The notes under the pieces are model-generated. The model was not told the DNA's origin, did not search any database, and worked only from the letters and a program-made list of their open reading frames with translations. Below are positions 15,927 through 23,853 of a stretch of 29,794 nt of DNA, piece by piece; position 1 is the stretch's first letter, and every line of letters starts with the position of its first letter. The DNA comes from Rhodobacter sp. GTDB lineage: Bacteria > Pseudomonadota > Alphaproteobacteria > Rhodobacterales > Rhodobacteraceae. The position numbers and the translations under genes are program-made. The DNA lies in NCBI GenBank assembly GCA_013824055.1, contig PNNE01000103.1:1-29794 (forward strand), in the 5' to 3' direction.

Positions 15927-16717
15927 CCACCCTTGCCCCCGCCCGCTTCCAGCACCGCAGCCTGGTCGAATACGCCGCGCTTCTGGCCGTGCTGGCGCTG
16001 GTCGTCACCTCGCTGGCCGCGACCGCGCCCGCGCTGGACCGGCTGGGCAGCGGCATCGCCCGGCTTTTCGCGCCCTCGGGCATGCTGACCCAGATGTTCC
16101 CGCCGGATTTCACCCGGATCGAGCCGATCAGCTGGAAGCTGCTGGAGACGTTGCAGATGGCCGTCGCCGGCTGCTTCCTGGGCCTGATCCTGGCGCTGCC
16201 CTTCGCGATCCTTGCGACCGACCGGCTGTCGCCGCACCCGCTGGTCCGCCACGCCGCCCGCGCCGTCATCGCGCTGTTCCGCACCGTGCCGGACCTGGTC
16301 TGGGCGATCATCTTCATCATCATCGTCGGCCTTGGCCCCGCTGCCGGGGTCATGGCGATCATGGTCGACAAGATCGGCTTCGCCGGCCGCTTCTTCGCCG
16401 AAGCGATGGAGGAGACCGACCCCGGCCCGCAGGACGCGCTGCGCGCGATCGGGGCCAGCCGCCTGGGCATCATCGGGTCCGCCGTGATCCCCGCCTGCCT
16501 GCCGTCCTTTACCGCCACCTCGCTTTTCGCGCTGGAAAAGTCCGTGCGCGGCTCTGCCGCCCTGGGCCTGGTCGGCGCAGGCGGCATCGGGGTGGACCTC
16601 AAGGTCGCCTTCGACCTTTTCAACTATGACGAGGCGCTGGCGATCATCCTTCTCATGCTGGCCCTGGTCGTCGCCGTCGAGCAAGGCTCGGGCTGGATTC
16701 GCAGGAAACTGATATGA
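15923..16717 (+). CDS. phnE: PhnE-like ABC transporter permease (block A)
   Basis: A 264-residue inner-membrane permease. A first helix (about 17-37) is followed by a periplasmic stretch, then the permease core beginning ISWKLLETLQMAVAGCFLGL. ALRAIGASRLGIIGSAVIP (about residues 173-191) is the EAA loop that docks with the ATPase. GLVGAGGIGVDLKVAFDLFNY near the end is characteristic of PhnE. It overlaps its neighbours by ATGA at both ends. Unlike block B, this transporter has one permease gene, so it would act as a homodimer. Confidence 0.9.
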   Translation: MTTLAPARFQHRSLVEYAALLAVLALVVTSLAATAPALDRLGSGIARLFAPSGMLTQMFPPDFTRIEPISWKLLETLQMAVAGCFLGLILALPFAILATDRLSPHPLVRHAARAVIALFRTVPDLVWAIIFIIIVGLGPAAGVMAIMVDKIGFAGRFFAEAMEETDPGPQDALRAIGASRLGIIGSAVIPACLPSFTATSLFALEKSVRGSAALGLVGAGGIGVDLKVAFDLFNYDEALAIILLMLALVVAVEQGSGWIRRKLI

Positions 16718-17382
16718 ACCATATCCTTACCGATACCGCACATCTTTACTGGAACGCCGAGTGGCAGAAGGTCAGTGGCTCCAGCCCCTGGGCGATGCCC
16801 GAGCCCTGGGCCATCGACCACGCCAGCACCCTTGCGCAAGGGTCGCGCATCCTGGACCTGGGCGCCGGGATCGGGCGGCATGCGCTGGCCTTCGCGGAGG
16901 CGGGCCATCAGGTCACCGCGCTGGATGCGTCCGAGGCTGCGACCGCCGCCGTCGCCGCCGCCGCCTTCACGCGAAACCTGACGCTGGACACGGTGCAGGC
17001 CCCGATGACCGACCTGCCGTTCGCAACGGCCAGCTTTGATCACGTCCTTGCCTGGAACGTCATCTACCACGGCGACGAATCCGTGGTGCGCCGCAGCCTG
17101 TCGGAAGTCGCCCGCGTCCTTCGCCCCGGCGGCACCTTCATGGCGACGATGCTGTCCGCCCGTCGCCTGCCCGTCGAACAGGCCCGCGCCAAGGGCCGCG
17201 AGATCAGCCGCAACACCTGGGTCTTCGAGGGCGAAGGCGACAAGATCCACCCGCATTACTTCTGCACCGCGCCCGAACTTCTGTCGCTGATGTGGGGGTT
17301 CGAGGTCTTTACCCTCTTCGACCGGCCGCATGAAAAGCCCGGCTCGTGGCACTGGCACCTTCTGGCCGAGCGTCTGGCATGA
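16714..17382 (+). CDS. Class I SAM-dependent methyltransferase, unknown substrate
   Basis: A 222-residue Rossmann-fold methyltransferase. Motif I is ILDLGAGIGRHAL (46-58), the acidic residue after the second strand is Asp71 (VTALDAS), the motif around 109-118 is DHVLAWNVIY, and ARVLRPGG (133-140) is the usual loop. The C-terminal part (PHYFCTAPELLSLMWGF) probably shapes the substrate site. I cannot name the substrate. It is wedged by ATGA overlaps between the PhnE-like permease and phnM, so it should act in the same process, perhaps methylating an imported amino- or hydroxyphosphonate, a product, or a lipid head group. It is not part of the known C-P lyase pathway and is unrelated to the radical-SAM chemistry of PhnJ. 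Confidence 0.85.
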   Translation: MNHILTDTAHLYWNAEWQKVSGSSPWAMPEPWAIDHASTLAQGSRILDLGAGIGRHALAFAEAGHQVTALDASEAATAAVAAAAFTRNLTLDTVQAPMTDLPFATASFDHVLAWNVIYHGDESVVRRSLSEVARVLRPGGTFMATMLSARRLPVEQARAKGREISRNTWVFEGEGDKIHPHYFCTAPELLSLMWGFEVFTLFDRPHEKPGSWHWHLLAERLA

Positions 17383-18614
17383 GCGCCGAACTGATCGAAG
17401 GCGCCCGCGTCATCCTTGAGGACCGGGTCGAAACCGCCTCGGTCCGCATCGAGGGGGGCCGCATCACCGGGCTGGACATCGCCCGCGACGGGGCGTCCAT
17501 CGTCCCGGCGCGGGGTCGCATCCTGGCCCCCGCCTTCGTCGACATCCACGGCGATGCCTTCGAGCGCCAGGTCATGCCGCGCCCCGGCGTCATGATCCCG
17601 GTGGAAACCGCGCTATTGGAGACCGACCGCCAGCTTGCCGCCAACGGCATCGCCACCGCCTACCACGCCCTGACCCTGTCCTGGGAGCCGGGCCTGCGCA
17701 GCGTCGACACCGGCTGGCAGATCGTCCGCGCGCTTGAGGGCCTGCGTCCGCGCCTGACCGCCGAGAACCGCCTGCAACTGCGGTGGGAGACCTTCTGCCA
17801 CGAGGCCGAACCCCTGATCGCCCATGCGCTGGCCGGTCCCGACCGTCCGGCGCTGGCGTTCAACGATCACACCAGCTCGATGCTGCTGCGCTACGACATT
17901 CCGGTGCAGGACCGGCCCTTCGACCAGGTGGCCGATTATCCGGTCACGTCCTTCGATGCGCCGCGCTTCGTGAAGAAGATGGCCGACCATGCCCGCCGCG
18001 CCCAGGTCTCGGCCGAGGAGTATGTGGCGCTGCTGACCTCGGTCTGGACCCGGCGCGGCGCGGTCCCGGCGCATATCGCCCGGATGGCGGCGCTGGCCCG
18101 GTCGCACCAGGCCCCGATGCTGAGCCACGACGACAGCCAGACCGAGACCCGCGCCTACTATCGCGACCTGGGGTCACAGGTGGCCGAGTTCCCGATGCAC
18201 GACCGCGTCTTCCTTGCCGCGCGCGAGGCGGGCGACTGGATCGTCCTTGGCGCGCCGAACGCCATGCGGGGCGGCAGCCATCTGGGCAGCCCCGGAGCGG
18301 CGCAGATGATCGCGCGCGGGCTGTGCGACATTCTGGCGTCCGACTATTTCTACCCCGCCATGCTGGGCGCGATCGTGCGGCTGCACGCCGACCGCGTGGC
18401 CCCGCTGCCCGCGCTGTGGAAGCTGGTGTCGCTGAACCCCGCCCGCGCGATGGGCCTTGCCGACCGGGGCCGCATCGCCCCCGGCCAGCGCGCCGACCTT
18501 CTGCTGCTTGACTGGCCCGAAGGCCAGACCCCCGCCCCGTTGCGCACCTGGGTTGCGGGGCGTCGCGGCTATTCCGCCTTGTCCACCGTCCCCCAAACCG
18601 AGCCCGCCCTCTGA
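17379..18614 (+). CDS. phnM: Alpha-D-ribose 1-methylphosphonate 5-triphosphate diphosphatase PhnM
   Basis: A 411-residue amidohydrolase-superfamily protein. PhnM removes pyrophosphate from ribose 1-alkylphosphonate 5-triphosphate to give the monophosphate that PhnJ cleaves. The metal site shows DIHGD (His57, Asp59), in place of the LHTD of E. coli PhnM. FNDHTSSM (161-168), SHDD (249-252), GAPNAMRGGSH (291-301) and SDYFYP (321-326) follow the PhnM pattern closely. It is somewhat longer than the E. coli enzyme. ATG 17379 overlaps the methyltransferase stop as ATGA. Its place outside the phnGHIJKL operon is unusual: either it serves the lyase from here or a second phnM lies past the window and this copy has another substrate. 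Confidence 0.88.
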   Translation: MSAELIEGARVILEDRVETASVRIEGGRITGLDIARDGASIVPARGRILAPAFVDIHGDAFERQVMPRPGVMIPVETALLETDRQLAANGIATAYHALTLSWEPGLRSVDTGWQIVRALEGLRPRLTAENRLQLRWETFCHEAEPLIAHALAGPDRPALAFNDHTSSMLLRYDIPVQDRPFDQVADYPVTSFDAPRFVKKMADHARRAQVSAEEYVALLTSVWTRRGAVPAHIARMAALARSHQAPMLSHDDSQTETRAYYRDLGSQVAEFPMHDRVFLAAREAGDWIVLGAPNAMRGGSHLGSPGAAQMIARGLCDILASDYFYPAMLGAIVRLHADRVAPLPALWKLVSLNPARAMGLADRGRIAPGQRADLLLLDWPEGQTPAPLRTWVAGRRGYSALSTVPQTEPAL

Positions 18615-18626
18615 GGAGAGCCCCCG

Positions 18627-19535
18627 ATGTTCGACGCGATTGCCAACTTCGACAGCCTTCCCGCCGCGCCTCAAGTCGACTTCACCTATTCCCACTCTGG
18701 CCAGTCGCGCTTTCGCCGCGGGCTGATCCGCGCGGTCGAGACCCTGACCGGCCAGCCAAGGCTGCGGCGGCTTTACCTTGACTGGGCCTGGAGCGACCGC
18801 GCGCCCGGGGTCCCGATCTTCTCGGCGGCCCTGCGCCAGTTGCGCATCCAGCCCCGCATCGCCGCAGGGGCGCAGCATCTGGACGCGGTGCCGGCGCAGG
18901 GCGGGCTGCTTCTGGTGGCGAACCATCCGTTCGGGGTGGTGGACGGGCTGACCATCGGCCATCTGGGGATGCAGCTGCGCGGCAACGTGCGCATCCTGAC
19001 CAACAGCCTGCTCTGCCGGGTGCCCGAGGTTGATCCCCACCTTCTGCCCGTCGATTTTTCCGGCACGCCCGAGGCGCGGCGGCTGACCGCCGAGACCCGG
19101 CGGCAGGCGGCGGCGCTGCTGGCGGCGGGCAAGGTGGTGGCGGTGTTCCCGGCGGGGGGCGTGGCGACGGCCAACAAGCCGCTCAACGGTCGCGCGGTGG
19201 ATGCGCCCTGGCATCCCTTCATCGGGCGGCTGGCAACGATCCCCGGCGTCACGACCCTGCCGGTGCATTTCTCCGGCCAGAATTCGCGCCTGTTCCAGAT
19301 TGCCAGCCACACCTCCTACCCGCTGCGCGTCGCGCTGATCTTCCACGAGACCCGCCGCCGCATCGGTCGCCCGGTCGAGCTGCGCCTTGGCGCCCCCGTC
19401 GCGGCCGCCGACCTGGCGCAGCTTGACCGCGACCAGATTGCCGCCGACCTTCGCCGCCGCTGCATGGCGCTGGCCGCCCCCGCCCTGAAGGACCCGGACG
19501 AGACCTATGTCTGGCCCAGCCATATCAGGTGGTAG
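18627..19535 (+). CDS. PlsC-like lysophospholipid acyltransferase
   Basis: A 302-residue acyltransferase-fold protein. The catalytic block is NHPFGVVDG (99-107), giving His-x5-Asp rather than the His-x4-Asp of PlsC, as seen in hemolysin/ornithine-lipid-type acyltransferases. The second block reads FPAGGV (174-179), where relatives usually carry Glu (FPEGT or FPAGEV). LPVHFSGQNSRLFQI is also typical of that branch. Such enzymes move an acyl chain from acyl-ACP or acyl-CoA to a lysolipid at the inner membrane. The start has GAGGAG overlapping the phnM stop, so it is the last gene of the block A operon. The substrate is unknown; a lipid-remodelling role under phosphate shortage is inference. Confidence 0.83.
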   Translation: MFDAIANFDSLPAAPQVDFTYSHSGQSRFRRGLIRAVETLTGQPRLRRLYLDWAWSDRAPGVPIFSAALRQLRIQPRIAAGAQHLDAVPAQGGLLLVANHPFGVVDGLTIGHLGMQLRGNVRILTNSLLCRVPEVDPHLLPVDFSGTPEARRLTAETRRQAAALLAAGKVVAVFPAGGVATANKPLNGRAVDAPWHPFIGRLATIPGVTTLPVHFSGQNSRLFQIASHTSYPLRVALIFHETRRRIGRPVELRLGAPVAAADLAQLDRDQIAADLRRRCMALAAPALKDPDETYVWPSHIRW

Positions 19536-19538
19536 AAC

Positions 19539-19578
19539 CCGTCACACAAGCTTCATTCAGACTTCGACAACCTGTCAC
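19539..19578 (+). promoter_or_regulatory. Degenerate PhoB-box-like repeats upstream of phnC
   Basis: Heptamers CCGTCAC (19539), CTTCATT (19551), CTTCGAC (19562) and CTGTCAC (19572) recur at 10-12-base spacing in the 86 bases before phnC. The two outer units resemble PhoB half-sites; the inner ones match weakly and the period is not exact. A promoter here is likely because the gap is much larger than elsewhere in the island. Confidence 0.4.
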
Positions 19579-19621
19579 ATCCGCCCGCTAGGACCGTCGC
19601 AACCAAAGGTGAGGGCCGGCG

Positions 19622-20440
<819 letters not shown>

Positions 20441-20489
20441 ACCCCCGTTACTTCCCGGCCCGCAAGGCCACAACCTTCATGGAGTCCCC

Positions 20490-21389
20490 ATGCAAAAGCT
20501 GCTGACTGCAACCGCACTGACCGCGATCCTCGCCTCTTCGGCCTTCGCCCAGGAGGCGATCACCGAATTCAACATCGGCATCCTCGGCGGTGAAAACGCC
20601 CAGGACCGCCTGACCAACCAGGAATGTTTCCGCGCCGCGATCGAGGCGGAGCTGGGCGTTCCGGTCAAGCTCTTCGCCCCTGCCGACTATGACGGCGTGA
20701 TCCAGGGCCTGCTGGGCGGCACGATCGACTATGCCTGGCTTGGGCCGTCGGCCTATGCCAAGATCTACCTGACCGACCCGACCGCAGTCGACCTGAAGCT
20801 GACCAAGCAGAACGTCGACGGCTCGACCGGCTACTACTCCATCGGTTTCGCCCGCGCCGACAGCGGCATCACCTCGATCGAGGATGCCAAGGGCAAGGTC
20901 TTCGCCTTCGCCGACCCGAACTCCACCTCCGGCTACCTTGTTCCGGGTGCCGAGCTGATGGCAACCTTCGGCCCGCTGGAAGAATTCTTCGGCGAGGTGA
21001 AGATGTCCGGCGGCCATGAGCAGTCGATCGTCGGCGTCCACAATGGCGACTTCGACGCCGGCGTGTCCTGGGCCGATGGCCTGGGCAACTGGGAAGACGG
21101 CTTCAACTCGGGCGCCTTCCGCCGGGCTGCGGACGCAGGCCTGGTCGACATGAACAACCTTGTCGAGATCTGGCGCTCGAAGCTGATCCCGGAAGGCCCG
21201 CTGGTCATCCGTTCCGCCCTGCCGCAAGAGGTCAAGGACAAGGTCACCAACCTGACCGCGAACCTGTGGGAAACCGATCCGGAATGCGCCTACAACGTCG
21301 CGGCCGGCGATGCCAAGGACTTCGTCCCGGTCGAGCACTCGGCCTATGACGGCATCATCGCCGCCCGCAAGCTGCAGGAAGGCATGTAA
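20490..21389 (+). CDS. phnD: Phosphonate-binding protein PhnD (block B)
   Basis: A 299-residue periplasmic protein with signal peptide MQKLLTATALTAILASSAFA (cleavage before QE). FNIGILGGENAQDRL, the binding stretch YDGVIQGLLGGTIDYAWLGP and FADPNSTSGYLVPG are classic PhnD elements, the last contacting the phosphonate oxygens in E. coli PhnD. It captures alkyl- or aminoalkyl-phosphonates for PhnC/PhnE. ATG 20490 has GGAG just upstream. A GC-rich hairpin directly follows the gene (21402-21431), as is common after highly expressed binding-protein genes. Confidence 0.95.
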   Translation: MQKLLTATALTAILASSAFAQEAITEFNIGILGGENAQDRLTNQECFRAAIEAELGVPVKLFAPADYDGVIQGLLGGTIDYAWLGPSAYAKIYLTDPTAVDLKLTKQNVDGSTGYYSIGFARADSGITSIEDAKGKVFAFADPNSTSGYLVPGAELMATFGPLEEFFGEVKMSGGHEQSIVGVHNGDFDAGVSWADGLGNWEDGFNSGAFRRAADAGLVDMNNLVEIWRSKLIPEGPLVIRSALPQEVKDKVTNLTANLWETDPECAYNVAAGDAKDFVPVEHSAYDGIIAARKLQEGM

Positions 21390-21401
21390 GCCCAACCCCC
21401 G

Positions 21402-21431
21402 GCCGGACCCCGACGCTCCCCGGGGTCCGGC
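21402..21431 (+). terminator. Hairpin between phnD and phnE
   Basis: GCCGGACCCCG (21402-21412) and CGGGGTCCGGC (21421-21431) form a perfect 11-base stem with an 8-base loop, followed by TTCTTC. It sits 12 bases after the phnD stop within the operon. It may stabilise the phnD message 3' end or terminate part of the transcripts, keeping binding protein in excess over permease. Confidence 0.65.
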
Positions 21432-21453
21432 TTCTTCATGTCCGGATGTTCCA

Positions 21454-22338
21454 ATGGTCGATGTCGCCTTCGGGCCCGAAAAGGGCCAGCGCCCGAACCT
21501 TGCCGACACGCGCGAGGGCTATCTCGACATGGTGCGCCGCAAGCGCATGTATGGCGGCATCCTTCTGGTGTTCTTCATCGCGCTGATGGCCTCGGGCTGG
21601 ATGGTGTCGGAAGACCGCAACGCCGGTGACTTCTGGCCCGGCGTGCCGCAGGTCTTCGACTTCCCGGCCGAGGTGCTGTCCGAAGCCTGGACCGACCGCG
21701 CCAACCTGCCCGGCCTCTTGTGGGACCACACCCCCGCCCTGATCGAGACGATCAACATCGCCGCGGTCGCCACCCTGATCGGCGCCATCGCCGCCATGGC
21801 GCTGTCGCTGCTGGCAACGCGGGGCCTTGCCCGCTGGCCCCGGCTGATCCCGGTATTCCGCCGCACGATGGACGCCCTGCGCGCCATCCCGGAAATCGTG
21901 ATCGCGCTGGTGCTGATCTACATCCTTGGCGGCGGCCCCGTGCCAGCCGTCATCGCCATCGCGCTGCACACCGGCGGTGCGTTGGGCAAGCTGTTCTCCG
22001 AAGTCGCCGAGAACGCCGATACCAAGCCCGTCGAGGGCCTTGCCTCGGTCGGCGCCACCTGGTCGCAGCGCATGTGGCTGGGGGTGATCCCGCAGGTCGC
22101 ACCCAACTGGCTGTCCTATGCGCTGCTTCGGTTCGAGATCAACGTCCGCGCCTCGGCCATCCTTGGCTTTGTCGGCGAGGGCGGCATCGGCGCCGACCTC
22201 AAGGTCGCGATGCAATGGGGCCAGGGCCGCTATGACGAGGTGGTGGCGATCTTCCTGCTCCTGTTCCTCACCATCGTCGTGATCGACCAGGTCTCGGACC
22301 ACTACCGCCACAAGCTGGTGAGGGGCACCAACCCATGA
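21454..22338 (+). CDS. phnE: Phosphonate ABC transporter permease PhnE, first copy
   Basis: A 294-residue permease. After a polar N-terminus (about 30 residues) comes a helix (GGILLVFFIALMASGWMV), a periplasmic segment and the core starting HTPALIETINIAAVATLIGA. DALRAIPEIVIALVLIYILGGGPVPAVIA and GLASVGATWSQRMWLGVIP (EAA loop) are typical PhnE, as is FVGEGGIGADLKVAMQWG near the end. I chose ATG 21454 because the polar N-terminus fits the family; the frame upstream runs through the phnD-phnE hairpin. It overlaps the second phnE by ATGA and probably forms a heterodimer with it. Confidence 0.93.
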   Translation: MVDVAFGPEKGQRPNLADTREGYLDMVRRKRMYGGILLVFFIALMASGWMVSEDRNAGDFWPGVPQVFDFPAEVLSEAWTDRANLPGLLWDHTPALIETINIAAVATLIGAIAAMALSLLATRGLARWPRLIPVFRRTMDALRAIPEIVIALVLIYILGGGPVPAVIAIALHTGGALGKLFSEVAENADTKPVEGLASVGATWSQRMWLGVIPQVAPNWLSYALLRFEINVRASAILGFVGEGGIGADLKVAMQWGQGRYDEVVAIFLLLFLTIVVIDQVSDHYRHKLVRGTNP

Positions 22339-23669
22339 CCGCAACGCTTTCCCCCCCGATTTCCCCCGCGCTTGCCGACAGCGTCACCCGCCGCTTCGCC
22401 CGGCGCACGCGGCTGGCCTTTGCGATCCCGGCGGCGATCATCGCCTATCTTGTCTATGCCGCGATCAGCTTCGACGTCGCGGGCCTTGTGCAGCGGGCGC
22501 GCATGGACAACGCCGCGATCCTTCTGTCCGATTTCATGTCGCACAAGATTCACGTCACCCGCGACAACGCCTCGGGCGCGGTCAGCGTCTCGGTCGAGGG
22601 CGAGACGCGCCACGTCTTTCCCGAGGACCGCATCCCGGACTGGATCACCACCCAGGGCGGGCTGACGACGATCGACCTGACCGGCGGCCATGTCGTCACC
22701 TACGACGCCGGCGGCGCGCGCTACGAGGTGCCAGGCTACGGCACCATCGACATCCGCATGGACACCGGCCGCCCGGTCCTGACCGCGCCCGAGCCGATCC
22801 CCGACTGGATCAGCGTCTCGCAGAACCGGATCAACGTGACCACCGAGGCCGGCCGCTTCAGCGTCAGCCGCAACCGGACCGAGGTGTTCCGCTATTTCCC
22901 GGGGTGGGAGCTGTTCTTCTTCACCCTCGACAGCCCGTTCTACGGCAAGGGCGCGGGCGAGCTTCTGGCGCTGGCCACCACCGGCGACCGGATCGACCCG
23001 GCCCGCTCGAACCTGGGTTACATGGCCAGCGAAGTCTGGACCAACAAGATGTGGCGGCATGGCGATGTCATGTGGGCGATCTTCGAGACGATCCTGATGG
23101 CCTTCCTCGGCACGATGACCGCCGCCATCGTCGCCCTGCCGCTGTCCTTCCTCGCCGCGCGGAACTTCATGCCGCTGGGCATCTTCCGGGGGGCGGTGCG
23201 GCGGGTGTTCGACTTCATCCGCGGGGTGGACGGGCTGATCTGGACCATCGTCCTCTCCCGCGCCTTCGGCCCCGGCCCGATGACCGGCGCCATCGCGATC
23301 GCGATCACCGATGCCGGCAGCTTCGGCAAGACCTTCTCCGAGGCGCTGGAGAACATCGACGAAAAGCAGGTCGAAGGCATCCGCTCCACCGGCGCCAACG
23401 CCACCTTGCGCGCGCGGTTCGGGGTGATCCCGCAGATCATGCCGATCATCCTGGCGCAGGTGCTCTACTATCTCGAATCCAACACGCGCAGCGCCACCGT
23501 GATCGGGGCCATCGTCGGCGGCGGCATCGGCCTTCTGCTGACCCAGGCGATCCTGACCCAGAAGGACTGGGAGGAAGTCGCCTATTACATGGTCCTCATC
23601 ATCCTGATGGTCATGCTGATGGACAGCCTTTCGGGCTGGCTGCGCCGCAAGCTGATCAAGGGCGAATAG
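22335..23669 (+). CDS. phnE: Phosphonate ABC transporter permease PhnE, second, long copy
   Basis: A 444-residue permease, much longer than the first copy. A helix (about 28-46) is followed by a soluble region of roughly 180 residues rich in beta-type alternation (GAVSVSVEGETRHVF, RYEVPGYGTIDIRM), then the permease core from about residue 245 (VMWAIFETILMAFLGTM). The core has the PhnE features RGVDGLIWTIVLSRAFGPGPM, EGIRSTGANATLRARFGVIP and AIVGGGIGLLL. The insert is predicted periplasmic, between the first helix and the core, and may help receive PhnD. Long/short PhnE pairs are known in alphaproteobacterial phn operons. Confidence 0.92.
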   Translation: MTATLSPPISPALADSVTRRFARRTRLAFAIPAAIIAYLVYAAISFDVAGLVQRARMDNAAILLSDFMSHKIHVTRDNASGAVSVSVEGETRHVFPEDRIPDWITTQGGLTTIDLTGGHVVTYDAGGARYEVPGYGTIDIRMDTGRPVLTAPEPIPDWISVSQNRINVTTEAGRFSVSRNRTEVFRYFPGWELFFFTLDSPFYGKGAGELLALATTGDRIDPARSNLGYMASEVWTNKMWRHGDVMWAIFETILMAFLGTMTAAIVALPLSFLAARNFMPLGIFRGAVRRVFDFIRGVDGLIWTIVLSRAFGPGPMTGAIAIAITDAGSFGKTFSEALENIDEKQVEGIRSTGANATLRARFGVIPQIMPIILAQVLYYLESNTRSATVIGAIVGGGIGLLLTQAILTQKDWEEVAYYMVLIILMVMLMDSLSGWLRRKLIKGE

Positions 23670-23712
23670 GGCCTTGCACCGGCCGACCTTTCGCCTTTGC
23701 CCAGGTATCCCC

Positions 23713-23742
23713 GGGGGGGGTTGGGGGGTGAAACGCCCCCAA
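23713..23742. repeat. G-tract and hairpin repeat in the phnE-acetyltransferase gap
   Basis: Eight Gs (23713-23720), TT, then six Gs, followed by a complementary run of Cs: TTGGGGG (23721-23727) pairs with CCCCCAA (23736-23742) around an 8-base loop. The composition is unlike the flanking genes and resembles dispersed intergenic GC-rich repeats of this order. It may end the phnCDEE transcript. Confidence 0.5.
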
Positions 23743-23760
23743 TCACCGAGGAGGAGGGCA

Positions 23761-23853
23761 ATGGCCCGACGACGAGACAGAAGACTTGCGCCGCAGGCGC
23801 TCCATTTGACAACCGCCCGTCCGGGCACGACGGAACAAGTCAAGCGACCATGA
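23761..23853 (+). CDS. Possible 30-residue leader peptide coupled to the acetyltransferase
   Basis: This is a short frame of 30 codons plus stop, starting MARRRDRRLAPQALHL and ending VKRP, basic and without known similarity. Three things argue for translation: a very strong GAGGAGGAGGG sequence ends two bases before the ATG; the acetyltransferase ATG itself has no good ribosome binding site; and the short frame's TGA overlaps that ATG as ATGA (23850-23853), the coupling arrangement used throughout this island. It could be a leader that delivers ribosomes to the next gene. Against it, the product is arginine-rich and could be a chance frame in repeat-like DNA. Confidence 0.45.
   Translation: MARRRDRRLAPQALHLTTARPGTTEQVKRP

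Noticed and set aside
20479..20489. ATG just upstream of the block B phnD as an alternative start
   Set aside because: It is out of frame with PhnD; the ATG at 20490 begins the signal peptide directly.
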